A stretch of DNA of 64,000 bases from CAYNNQ01 sp051748085. Its GTDB lineage: Bacteria; Desulfobacterota; Desulfovibrionia; Desulfovibrionales; Desulfonatronovibrionaceae. This document shows, piece by piece, positions 34,770-42,483 of the stretch (its first letter is position 1; the number at the start of each line of letters is the position of its first letter). The translations under genes were made by a program, and so were the position numbers. The notes beneath the pieces are model-generated. The model was given only the letters and a program-made list of their open reading frames with translations, searched no databases and was not told where the DNA came from. The DNA is taken from contig JBNJHA010000005.1 in assembly GCA_051748085.1 (NCBI GenBank), positions 8,246-72,245 on the forward strand, given 5' to 3'.

Positions 34770-35420
34770 CTACGGCTCCTTCTTTTCCCGTTCGACACGT
34801 ACGCCGCTGGTCGCGGGCAATAGGCGGTAAACGCGATCCGCGTAGCGGGCAAAAAGGGAGGCATCGTGGTGGGAAATCATCAGCACCTGAAATCCAAGCT
34901 CCCGGCCGGCTTCGTGCACGATCTTGACCAGTCGGGGCACAAGTTCCGGATGCAGCCAGCAATCCTGTTCATCCAGGACCAAAAATCTTCTGTGCGTTTG
35001 TTCATCCAGGGTGGTCAAAGCAAACATACGCAATCCGACCGAAAGGATATTGGCCACGGACCCTCCCTGTCCCTTCATGATATCTTCCCTGTTTCCGCCG
35101 CGGTCTATAAAAAAATCCACACTGACGTTATTTCTCTTCCAGTTAACGTCGGACTTCAAGCAAACCGGCTGTTCCAGCACTTCCTGCAGGGCAATGGTCA
35201 TTTTGGCGTCAATCACATCCAAAAGTTCTCTGAAAAGCTTGCTGCTTAAAGAATCCAGCGCCGCGCTGACCTTTTCGGACAAATTTAGATAAGCTTCGAC
35301 CTGATTTAAGTCACGTTCTACCCGGGCAAATTTCTTATGGGCTTCATCCTGCAAAGTTGACAGGCGAATCAGTTCCTCCCGGGCTTTTTGCGGCGTTTTC
35401 AAACTTTCCGAGGCGCGCAT
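34770..35420 (-). CDS. C-terminal ATPase lobe of a split Rad50/SMC-like protein
   Basis: 216 residues. Residues ~10-60 are helical/coiled. The head lobe then follows: a signature-like loop KGQGGSVANILSVGLR at 116-131 (not the usual LSGGE), Walker B RRFLVLDEQDCWLHPEL at 144-160, and a switch histidine in MISHHDASLF at 181-190. There is no Walker A, so by itself it cannot bind ATP as a Rad50 monomer does; the Walker A half is encoded by the gene at 36693-38252. ATG 35420 has GAGGAG upstream and lies 3 nt past the previous stop. Last gene of a four-gene cluster. Confidence 0.8.
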   Translation of the reverse strand: MRASESLKTPQKAREELIRLSTLQDEAHKKFARVERDLNQVEAYLNLSEKVSAALDSLSSKLFRELLDVIDAKMTIALQEVLEQPVCLKSDVNWKRNNVSVDFFIDRGGNREDIMKGQGGSVANILSVGLRMFALTTLDEQTHRRFLVLDEQDCWLHPELVPRLVKIVHEAGRELGFQVLMISHHDASLFARYADRVYRLLPATSGVRVEREKKEP

Positions 35421-35423
35421 GCG

Positions 35424-35741
35424 CTACTCCTCGTTTTCACTGGCAAAACCATTCGCAAAACTTTCCTTTACCGCACGCAGATCGTTTTCCACTTTATCCA
35501 GCAATTGCTGATATTCAGAACGCTTGCGTTCGTTTTCTTCCTCCATTTGCTCCAAAAGCCGCTTGAGTTCTTCCGGATCATCCGTTCCGTATTGCTCCCG
35601 GGCCTCTTTCTGCAGTTCTTCCAGCCTGTCTTTGGCCATTTTCAGGTTGGCCTCAGTTGTTGTCTTTTCCCGGTCCAATTTTTTATATCGTTCGGTTAAT
35701 TCTTCCATGCTCTGCTTTTCAGAGCCTTTTTTATTCACCAT
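35424..35741 (-). CDS. Small coiled-coil protein of the Mre11/Rad50-like cluster
   Basis: 105 residues from ATG 35741 (GGGAGG 8 nt upstream), overlapping the stop of the nuclease gene by 11 nt. Almost entirely predicted heptad helix from ~10 to ~95 (TERYKKLDREKTTTEANLKM, EELKRLLEQMEEENERKRSE). Highly charged, with no cysteine and no enzymatic motif. Position between the nuclease and the C-terminal ATPase lobe suggests it supplies part of the missing coiled coil or tethers the two; that is inference. Family not recognised. Confidence 0.65.
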   Translation of the reverse strand: MVNKKGSEKQSMEELTERYKKLDREKTTTEANLKMAKDRLEELQKEAREQYGTDDPEELKRLLEQMEEENERKRSEYQQLLDKVENDLRAVKESFANGFASENEE

Positions 35742-36690
35742 TTTGCAATACCTCCCGGGCCAATTTTTGTATTTCCTCCGCGACATCGGATTCAAACTGG
35801 CCAAGATTTTTTTCAAGAAAATAGTTCAGTCCTTCCCCGCTTTCAGTCCGCCGGGCCTGAAGTTCGGACAGGCCGTCAACAAACGCCGAGCCCGCGATGC
35901 GCAAATCCTCGGATACCGCCTGCGGATAAAAAACAGTGTCAAACGGTTCATGCGGGACTTCAACATATTCCGTAACCGGGCGGCCGCGTAAAAAATGTAT
36001 AACCAACGCGGACGGAACATGCTCCCTGACCGCGTCCCCGCGCGATCGTCTGCTTATATTCCCCGGCGTCAGCCATAGGGTTCCTTTTTTGCGCAGCGGC
36101 TCCAGATTGCGGTGGATATGCCCGTTTACCACCACATCTATCCCCGGTAATTCTTTCGGCTTAAGCCAGCCCTGTTCTTCATATCCCGGTACTTTTAAAT
36201 CATGATGCGCCAGCCAGAGCACAAAACCGGCCTCCTTGCGGTCTTCCAAACGCAGCTTATCCGGCAACTTCCGCCCCCAGGGCGTTCCTCCGATCAACAC
36301 CGGCATGTCCTTAATGTTCAATCGCAGACAAAGCTGTTCGTCAAGGAGGTGCAGATTGCTGGCCTCGGCAATCACGCTTATGCTGTCATCAGAATTAATC
36401 ACGTTTTCATGCACGTCATGATTGCCGTAAATTCCCGCGATAGGATTGACAAACAGTCTGATTATTTCCACCAGAAGCCAGTTGGGATTATTGCGCGGCA
36501 AGTGAAATAAATCCCCAAGAATAAGCGGGAAAAAATTCTTCCGTTGCGCATAGTCCAAAAGCCAGGTTAGTTTATTCAAGATGGTCCGCGGATAGTCATC
36601 CTTTCTAAAACCCGGCTTGCGCGCCTCCAAATGAGGATCGCCGATAATCAAAAGACCTGCATAGCGCTGCCTGAATTCCAGTTCATGCAT
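35731..36690 (-). CDS. Mre11/SbcD-like metallophosphoesterase
   Basis: 319 residues from ATG 36690 (a TTG at 36696 also possible). All calcineurin-fold motifs are present: GDPHLE at 17-22, LGDLFH at 58-63, YGNHDVH at 88-94, AHHD at 161-164, NGHIH at 189-193. The C-terminal ~70 residues are helical and could be the ATPase-binding segment. GGTPWGR and LPGIDVVVNGHIHRNL resemble Mre11/SbcD-type exonucleases rather than small phosphodiesterases. Starts 2 nt after the stop of the Walker A ATPase half, as sbcD/sbcC or mre11/rad50 pairs often do. Confidence 0.85.
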   Translation of the reverse strand: MHELEFRQRYAGLLIIGDPHLEARKPGFRKDDYPRTILNKLTWLLDYAQRKNFFPLILGDLFHLPRNNPNWLLVEIIRLFVNPIAGIYGNHDVHENVINSDDSISVIAEASNLHLLDEQLCLRLNIKDMPVLIGGTPWGRKLPDKLRLEDRKEAGFVLWLAHHDLKVPGYEEQGWLKPKELPGIDVVVNGHIHRNLEPLRKKGTLWLTPGNISRRSRGDAVREHVPSALVIHFLRGRPVTEYVEVPHEPFDTVFYPQAVSEDLRIAGSAFVDGLSELQARRTESGEGLNYFLEKNLGQFESDVAEEIQKLAREVLQNGE

Positions 36691-36692
36691 AT

Positions 36693-38252
36693 TCAAACTT
36701 CTCCGGGTCCGGGTCTATTCACCAAGTGCTCAAAATCCATCTTCTGGCCGCAGGTAGGACATGCGCCCATTTTTGCCACTACCGCGCGCAGTTTTTTTTC
36801 CGCCCGCGCGCAGGCAGCCTTGGTGTCCTTCAATGTCTTTTCATTTTTCTTGACTTCCCGCACGGCTTTTTCAAGGCACGCGGCCATATTCAATACATTT
36901 TCCAGGGGAGCCTGTTCCGGCAAGGGACAGAGACGGACAGACAAAATTTTTTCCCGGGCCGTGTACCCGTGCACCACCTGCATTTGTCTCTCGATGCTTT
37001 TTATCAACTGTTTTACAGGCCCGGTCCGGGCCTGTTCCGGAGGAGGCTGGCATTTTTCCAGGATCGCACTTTCCTGCCGGGCGCGATCAAGGGAAAAGAG
37101 GCCTTTTTCCAATTGATCCGTCAACCATCGCAACCGTGCACACTCTTTAAAAACCGGCGGATTTGCCAAAAAATCCAGGGCCGACTTCCGGCCAGAATAA
37201 TCCCCGAGTGCTGCCCGCGTATTTTCCATTTCCCGGATTAATGCCTGCAGCCCCTTAATATCAGCCAACTTTGGCCGAGGCTGAAGAGGGCTTAAAACGC
37301 CCTCCTTCTTGCGCAAATATTCAAACTCGCGCAGGGATGTATCCATGTTTTCAGACAAAGAGCGTAAGGGCACAGTTTGCTCCAGCTCAGGCGGCGGCAC
37401 AAGGGGGTCAAGACTTTCGGCTCGCTTTTCGCCGCTTTTTGTCTCAAAAATACTCTTTTCAAGATCTCCGGCCAATTTTTCAAGCGGCCGAAGCGCTTGT
37501 AAAACAGGCGGCCCCTTCAGTTCCAGGAAAGTCCGCTTTGCGCATTGAAGCGCCTCAACCTCGCCTGTTTTTTTCTCCAGGATTAAATTCAGATCATGCA
37601 GTTTTTCCGCCCTGGACATGACCTTCAACAATCGCACATGTTCCTTTTCCAGATATAAAAGATCACTTTCGATTTTATCCACCGGGCGCAGAATCTCCAT
37701 CCTGGCTTCCGCCCGCTCCTTTTCCGCCCGAAGCTGTTTTTTTCCGGCCTTGGCCTCCTGCACTTTTGTCCGGTGCACATTCTGTATTTCGACCAGTTTG
37801 CTCGTATCCGAGGAAGAAGCAAAAAAAGCGGCCCGTTTGGCCGGGGACTGATTCAAGAGAAAAATCGGATCCTTTTGTTCACCAAAATGAATATCAAAAT
37901 AATCCTTTTCCGCTTCGACCAGGGGAAGACGCAAAAGCGAATGCAGATCCTCGGGAAGCGAACCGCGCAAACGATGCACAGTGCGTCCGTTCAGCGTGTA
38001 GCTCACAACCCCTTTATTCCTTCTCCACTCCAGTTCGTGTCCTTCCGATGTACTCACTTTGACCCGGCAATCCTTTTTGCCATGCCGGACCATGAAATCT
38101 CCGGAAGCATTGCGGCAAAGCGCCTGCAGGGCGCTTATGACCGCCGACTTGCCGGTGTTGTTTTCGCCGACAAGCACGGTCAGGCCGGAGGAAAGCTCGA
38201 TTACAGTGTGCTCATGCGACATGAAATTGAAAAGTTCAATGCGGGTGATCAT
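36693..38252 (-). CDS. N-terminal half of a split Rad50/SMC-like ATPase with ~39-residue repeats
   Basis: 519 residues. Residues 1-160 are the N-lobe: MITRIELFNFMSHEHTVIEL, Walker A VGENNTGKSAV at 28-38, and a Q-loop region around FLLNQSP at 131-137. Residues ~160-235 are coiled coil. Residues 245-480 contain six tandem ~39-residue units, each opening with a Pro motif (GPP, PPP, PRP, NPP, PPP, PLP) followed by regularly spaced hydrophobics. Near the end, ACPTCGQKM at 497-505 gives the CxxC of a Rad50 zinc hook, and the chain stops 14 residues later. No signature or Walker B is present. First gene of the cluster; upstream is a repeat region. Confidence 0.82.
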   Translation of the reverse strand: MITRIELFNFMSHEHTVIELSSGLTVLVGENNTGKSAVISALQALCRNASGDFMVRHGKKDCRVKVSTSEGHELEWRRNKGVVSYTLNGRTVHRLRGSLPEDLHSLLRLPLVEAEKDYFDIHFGEQKDPIFLLNQSPAKRAAFFASSSDTSKLVEIQNVHRTKVQEAKAGKKQLRAEKERAEARMEILRPVDKIESDLLYLEKEHVRLLKVMSRAEKLHDLNLILEKKTGEVEALQCAKRTFLELKGPPVLQALRPLEKLAGDLEKSIFETKSGEKRAESLDPLVPPPELEQTVPLRSLSENMDTSLREFEYLRKKEGVLSPLQPRPKLADIKGLQALIREMENTRAALGDYSGRKSALDFLANPPVFKECARLRWLTDQLEKGLFSLDRARQESAILEKCQPPPEQARTGPVKQLIKSIERQMQVVHGYTAREKILSVRLCPLPEQAPLENVLNMAACLEKAVREVKKNEKTLKDTKAACARAEKKLRAVVAKMGACPTCGQKMDFEHLVNRPGPGEV

Positions 38253-38280
38253 GGTTGAAAGTCAGCCGTTTGCATAATGA

Positions 38281-38395
38281 TGATGCGCCTGCAAAGAATA
38301 AATTTTTGCAGGCAGTGTTAAGTTTTAAGTAAAATCAAATAGTTGTGAAATTAAAACTGTGCGTTTAACTTCCGTCTTCGACTTTTTACAGCTGT
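38281..38395. repeat. Repeat family C, uninterrupted copy
   Basis: Reverse-complement match to sequence flanking the element at 56980-57248 (AAAGTCGAAGA, AGTTAAACGCACA, TTTTACTTAAAACTTAACA, TGCCTGCAAA). Ends with the hairpin GCCTGCAAA / TTTGCAGGC at 38287-38313. Serves as the 'empty site' for the insertion at 56980. Lies upstream of the split Rad50-like cluster. Confidence 0.75.
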
Positions 38396-38412
38396 GTCAA
38401 TGAATTAAAAAG

Positions 38413-38510
38413 GTTACTATATCAATATATTAAAAAGTTCACCGAATTTTTTGCGAAAAGCTTGCGACAGGCCGAAAGCAGGAGAAGCAAAAAATTGAGT
38501 GAACAGATAC
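38413..38510. mobile_element. MITE-like element, 98 bp
   Basis: Left end GTTACTATATCA is degenerate; right end GAGTGAACAGATAC is intact. Same 98-bp layout as 60969-61066, equivalent to the long form with its middle deleted (both carry GCGACAGGCCGAAAGCA). No clear target duplication, so probably old. Another family module (GGATTAGAAGAATATAGCTC and onward to ~38575) follows it. No gene is seen in 38253-38576. Confidence 0.7.
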
Positions 38511-38576
38511 AGCACCAAAAGGATTAGAAGAATATAGCTCAAGAATCCATGCCGTTTGTCGAAGATTCCAAAAGAA

Positions 38577-39095
38577 TTAATTTTCACAAGAGCCCGAACC
38601 GGAAGGTTTGCAACTCAGGTCCACGAATTGCACCCGAGGTTCAATGCTCATTTCGATCAAGGCGATGGACGGAGCGCCGCTTTTAGGTTTGAACAGAGCG
38701 CCCGGGTTGACCAAAAGCGCCCCGGTCGAGGCCGATCCCGCAAAGCGTTCGTGGGTATGGCCGTACAAAACAAGGTCCGGTCCCGGGCCAAAACTCCGGG
38801 CCACGTTTTCTCCGACCTCATGGCGCCTGCCCCAGCCATGCGCCGCGCAGACCTTGCGCCCGCCTATATTCATGGAAAGATTAACGGGCAAATCCGCACT
38901 GCCCCTAAAATAATCACAATTGCCGCGAACAGCCAGGAAATTGGGATGGTAATTCAGATAGGCGTAAACTTCCTCTCCGGTAAAATCGCCGCAATGAATA
39001 AGCATATCCGCGGACTGCAGATATTTTTCAAAGGCAAAGACCAGCAGGTCATCCGGGACGTCAAGATGGGTATCGGAAATTACTGCCAGTTGCAT
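38577..39095 (-). CDS. YfcE/MJ0936-type phosphodiesterase
   Basis: 172 residues. ISDTHLDVPDD, HCGDFTGEE, VRGNCDYFRG, AAHGWGRRH and LYGHTHERF are the metal motifs of the small YfcE-like calcineurin phosphoesterases, which hydrolyse phosphodiesters of unknown physiological substrate. The C-terminal tail CKPSGSGSCEN is cysteine-bearing. ATG overlaps the mlaD stop by 1 nt (TAATG), so it is the last gene of the mla unit. Confidence 0.88.
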   Translation of the reverse strand: MQLAVISDTHLDVPDDLLVFAFEKYLQSADMLIHCGDFTGEEVYAYLNYHPNFLAVRGNCDYFRGSADLPVNLSMNIGGRKVCAAHGWGRRHEVGENVARSFGPGPDLVLYGHTHERFAGSASTGALLVNPGALFKPKSGAPSIALIEMSIEPRVQFVDLSCKPSGSGSCEN

Positions 39096-40609
39096 TATTG
39101 CTCCGTGCTGACCGGGGCACTGGACATCAGATATTTGAGATCATCGTCCGTGAAATAGATTCCGGCACCGGCAAAAAAGGATTCGTCCCCGGTATCGCTT
39201 ACAAAATCATCCATGCCCGCCGTTATATAAAAATTGCGCAGAAAATACAGGTTGCCGCCGGCCTTGAGATGCGGAGGATCTTGATCATCAAAATCAAAGA
39301 CTTCAGCATACAGTTTTATCCGGTCATCCCATAAATAATAATCCAGGCCGAAACCGCCGGAGGACTCGATTATACCTCCGCGCAAGACCAGGTCATGCCA
39401 GCGCTTGGCCAGCTGGGCGTTGAATTTAAGTCTGTCCTCCTTGGTCTCTTCCTCGTGTTCCTCCTTCCATCCTTTCCCGCCGGATCCGGACCAATCCGTC
39501 TTGGTTATCGTGGTCTCGGTCCGACCCTTGGGATCATCCACGATCCCCAAAAGATAATACTTATCCTCGGAGGGCTGCAATTTGAGATTCAGATAGGATT
39601 TGACGTCCCCGGAAGCAGCCATCCATTCGGAGTGGAAGTCCACCGAGGTCTTGAACTCGTCCTGTTTGGCCAGGTACTTATTGATTCCTTCCAGGGCCTT
39701 GTCCAGCTCCCGACCGGTGTTATCGTCATTTACCAGTTTGCCCAGGGTCCCTTTGCCCTCGTCTATCTTCTTGGAAACATTCTTGAGCGAAGCCACACTT
39801 TCCTTCAAATCCTGCCCCATCTGCTCATCGGACATGAGCTTGCCCATTGTCCCTTTTCCGTTTTCGGCCTTGGCCAGAAGAGAATTCATACGGGTCATGG
39901 TGGTCTTCATCTCACCGGAGGCCGTTTCGAAATTAGCGATTATTTTATTTAAGGCCTGCTTGTTCGTCCCCGAGACATCCTTTAGATCCGAGGAAAAGTC
40001 TTTCAGGTTGGAAACAATCAGATCAACGCCGTTAGCGTTGTTCTGGACCATACGATTCAAGCCGACAGACATCTCCTTTAAATTCCGGACCAACAGGCGC
40101 AGATCCTGCTCGCCCTTTTTTCCGCCCATGACATTGGACACGCTCTCGGCCACCCTGCCGATATCATCGGCTATTTTGCCCACTTTCTGAAAAAGCTGAT
40201 CCATGTCCGCCTGCGATTCGGAACGCGATATCCGCTCTCCGCTTTTAAGGACGGGAGAGGCTCCGCTGCCGGGTTCGATTTCCACATATTTATCCCCCAG
40301 CACCCCCCGGGTGCGCACGCTGGCAACGGAATCCGAATGCAGGGTCACGTCCGGCCTGACTGCCAGCGTCACCCTGGCCCGGGAATCATCAAGGACGATA
40401 TCCTTGACCAGTCCGACCTCGATCCCGGCGATCTCCACCGGAGCATTCTTTTTCAGGCCGCTTATATTCTCAAAAAAGACCTGAACATCATACATATCCC
40501 CGGTAACCTTCTTGCCCTTGCTTACTTGAGTGGTCATGTATGCCAGGGCCACTATGGCCGCAAAGACAAAAATTCCGACCTTGACTTCCATCCCCGCTTT
40601 AGACGCCAT
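39095..40609 (-). CDS. mlaD: MlaD/MCE-domain lipid transport protein with C-terminal barrel-like domain
   Basis: 504 residues from ATG 40609 (GGAG upstream); much longer than the ~180-residue E. coli MlaD. N-terminal membrane anchor VGIFVFAAIVALAYMTT, then an MCE domain at ~30-115 (DVQVFFENISGLKKNAPVEI, GVLGDKYVEIEPG). A long helical region of ~200 residues follows (KIADDIGRVAESVSNVMGGK, repeated GKGTMGKLMSD / GKGTLGKLVND units). From ~330 a beta-rich tail with alternating aromatics (YYLWDDRIKLYAEVFDF, LYFLRNFYITAGMDDF) resembles an outer-membrane barrel. The protein could bridge the periplasm in phospholipid traffic with MlaE/MlaF. Confidence 0.87.
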   Translation of the reverse strand: MASKAGMEVKVGIFVFAAIVALAYMTTQVSKGKKVTGDMYDVQVFFENISGLKKNAPVEIAGIEVGLVKDIVLDDSRARVTLAVRPDVTLHSDSVASVRTRGVLGDKYVEIEPGSGASPVLKSGERISRSESQADMDQLFQKVGKIADDIGRVAESVSNVMGGKKGEQDLRLLVRNLKEMSVGLNRMVQNNANGVDLIVSNLKDFSSDLKDVSGTNKQALNKIIANFETASGEMKTTMTRMNSLLAKAENGKGTMGKLMSDEQMGQDLKESVASLKNVSKKIDEGKGTLGKLVNDDNTGRELDKALEGINKYLAKQDEFKTSVDFHSEWMAASGDVKSYLNLKLQPSEDKYYLLGIVDDPKGRTETTITKTDWSGSGGKGWKEEHEEETKEDRLKFNAQLAKRWHDLVLRGGIIESSGGFGLDYYLWDDRIKLYAEVFDFDDQDPPHLKAGGNLYFLRNFYITAGMDDFVSDTGDESFFAGAGIYFTDDDLKYLMSSAPVSTEQ

Positions 40610-40620
40610 AAAGACTCCAC

Positions 40621-40637
40621 TTTTGGTCAACAAATAC
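40621..40637. repeat. Right-end fragment of the MITE-like family
   Basis: TTTTGGTCAACAAATAC, the same variant as 9783-9800, 12 nt upstream of the mlaD start. No partner left end. Confidence 0.5.
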
Positions 40638-40711
40638 AATTAATCAATTCTTCTCCGAAAATTCAGAACTTCCGGATTTATAAATATCAGGTTTCCAATT
40701 CGGAATAAAAA

Positions 40712-41482
40712 CTAATTAACCTTAATCGGTCCCTGGGCCTGACCGTGGATAAATTGATGCACCACCGGATCATCCCAGTTCGCGATTGTCTGCGGATCAC
40801 CTTCGGCGATTATCCGCCCCTCATAAAGCATGAAAATATTGTCCGCAGTATTCATGGTCGCCTGTATGTCGTGGCTGATTACCACGCAGGTGGCGTTGAA
40901 CTCTTCCTTGGTGCGGACAATAAGTTCATTTATAGCCGCGGACATTACCGGATCCAGCCCGGAAGTAGGTTCATCAAATAAGACTATCCTGGGGTCCAAA
41001 GCCAAAGCCCTGGCCAGACCAACACGCTTGCGCATGCCGCCGGAAAGTTCTGAAGGCATTTTATAGCCCATGTCCTTCAGGCCCACGGAAGCAAGTTTGT
41101 CCTCCACTATTTCTTTGAGTTCTTTCCTGCTTTTTTTGGTATGCTCAATGAGGGGAAAAACCACATTTTCAAAGACGGTCAGCGAGTCAAAAAGGGCGGC
41201 CTCCTGAAAGAGCATCCCGAAACCACGGCGGACCTCGGACAATTGGCGCTCCTTAAGGCCGACGATATCTCTGCCCTGCACAAGAACGCGCCCGGAATCA
41301 GGCCTGAGCAGCCCGATTATATGCTTTAAGAGCACACTCTTGCCGCCGCCGCTGCGTCCGATAATAACATTGACCTTGTCCCGGGGCAAAACAGCATCCA
41401 CCCCTTTGAGAACTTCCTGCGCTCCGAAGCTCTTAAAGACCTGCTTGAATTCTATTGCCGGGTTGTTGTTTACACTGTTCAT
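40712..41482 (-). CDS. mlaF: MlaF-type ABC ATPase for lipid transport
   Basis: 256 residues. Walker A GRSGGGKSVLLKHI, FGMLFQEAALFDSLTVFENV (Q-loop text typical of MlaF), signature ELSGGMRKRVGLARAL, Walker B IVLFDEPTSGLDPV, VISHDIQATM. Energises the MlaE permease with the MCE protein MlaD. Start ATG 41482 overlaps one copy of the 8-bp target duplication of a mobile element directly upstream. No good ribosome site is visible, only GGTG inside the element. Confidence 0.95.
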   Translation of the reverse strand: MNSVNNNPAIEFKQVFKSFGAQEVLKGVDAVLPRDKVNVIIGRSGGGKSVLLKHIIGLLRPDSGRVLVQGRDIVGLKERQLSEVRRGFGMLFQEAALFDSLTVFENVVFPLIEHTKKSRKELKEIVEDKLASVGLKDMGYKMPSELSGGMRKRVGLARALALDPRIVLFDEPTSGLDPVMSAAINELIVRTKEEFNATCVVISHDIQATMNTADNIFMLYEGRIIAEGDPQTIANWDDPVVHQFIHGQAQGPIKVN

Positions 41483-41484
41483 TT

Positions 41485-41522
41485 ATATCTGTTCACCATT
41501 TTTCTATGCAGTGAATAGTTAC
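41485..41522. mobile_element. MITE-like element, 38 bp, inserted at the mlaF start
   Basis: Inverse orientation: ATATCTGTTCAC ... GTGAATAGTTAC. Flanked by GTTCATTT at 41477-41484 and 41523-41530, a perfect 8-bp duplication that contains the mlaF ATG (CAT on this strand). Lies in the mlaE-mlaF gap. Confidence 0.88.
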
Positions 41523-41576
41523 GTTCATTTTATTTATGCGCGAAGCAATCCGCCTCACAACTGATTTCAGCTCTGA

Positions 41577-42347
41577 TCAAAACATAAGCGCGGTCATCAC
41601 ATAATCACTCATCAAAATCAAAACAGAAGCCATGACCACCGCTTGAGTAGTGGCTTTTCCAACGCCCTCGGCTCCGCCGCTGGTATAAAATCCTTTGTAG
41701 CAACCGATCAACGCCAAAAGAAGGCCGAAGAACGCGGCTTTTACCAGTCCGTTATATATATCTTCCACTTCCAGGAATTCATAAATCTTGTTCATAAACA
41801 GGCCGCCGTTTATGCCCAGAAGCTTTACCCCGACCAGATATCCACCGAATATCCCTATAAAATCACTGATTACGGTAAGCAGCGGCAAAACAACAACAGC
41901 GGCCAGAATACGCGGGACAACCAGATACTGTACCGGGCTTATGGCCATCACGGTAAGGGCGTCCACCTGCTCCGTGACCCGCATTGTTCCAAGTTCCGCG
42001 GCAATAGAGGAACCCGCCCGGCCGGTGACCATAAGCGCGGTTATCACCGGACCGAGTTCGCGGGTCATTGACAGGGCCACGGTCGCCCCGACCAGGCTTT
42101 CCGCGGAAAACATACTGAACGCGTAGAAGGTCTGTAAAGCCAGGACCATGCCGGTGAACAGCCCGGTCAAACCGACCACGAAAATGGAATGAAAACCTAT
42201 GAATTCCATCTGCTTGAAAAAAAGACGCCAGCGGAAAGGTGGACGAAACAGCCAGTAGCAAGCGCTCGCGAACAAGAGCACTATCTGTCCCATCTCGGTC
42301 AACAATCCGAGCGTTTTTCTTCCCAGCCAGCCGAAAAAATTTAGCAT
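41577..42347 (-). CDS. mlaE: MlaE-type permease for lipid transport
   Basis: 256 residues with five to six hydrophobic segments. MEFIGFHSIFVVGLTGLFTGMVLALQ, ALSMTRELGPVITALMVTGRAGSSIAAELGTMRVTEQVDAL and VPRILAAVVVLPLLTVISDFIGIFGGYLVG, read through successive helices, are the MlaE family core including the ELGTM.VTEQ segment. ATG 42347 with GGGA upstream. First gene of the mlaE-mlaF-mlaD unit. Confidence 0.95.
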   Translation of the reverse strand: MLNFFGWLGRKTLGLLTEMGQIVLLFASACYWLFRPPFRWRLFFKQMEFIGFHSIFVVGLTGLFTGMVLALQTFYAFSMFSAESLVGATVALSMTRELGPVITALMVTGRAGSSIAAELGTMRVTEQVDALTVMAISPVQYLVVPRILAAVVVLPLLTVISDFIGIFGGYLVGVKLLGINGGLFMNKIYEFLEVEDIYNGLVKAAFFGLLLALIGCYKGFYTSGGAEGVGKATTQAVVMASVLILMSDYVMTALMF

Positions 42348-42432
42348 TCAAATTCCCGTCGAATTACAGTAAAACGCCTGTCCGCCGGAGCTGAACAACA
42401 TGCGCACACTTTGGACAATGTTAAGAGACCGC

Positions 42433-42473
42433 ATAACCGTTCAGCACACGCAAAAAATCTGCTGAACAGATAC
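42433..42473. mobile_element. MITE-like element, 41 bp
   Basis: ATAACCGTTCAGCA ... TGCTGAACAGATAC. Flanks GAGACCGC (42425-42432) and GGGACCGA (42474-42481) agree at 6 of 8 positions, an eroded target duplication. Between the adenylate cyclase gene and mlaE. Confidence 0.78.
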
Positions 42474-42483
42474 GGGACCGATT

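Noticed and set aside
34770..38252. A frameshift or assembly error splitting one Rad50 gene
   Set aside because: The two ATPase halves are separated by two complete genes with their own ribosome sites and overlaps, so a simple frameshift cannot explain the arrangement.
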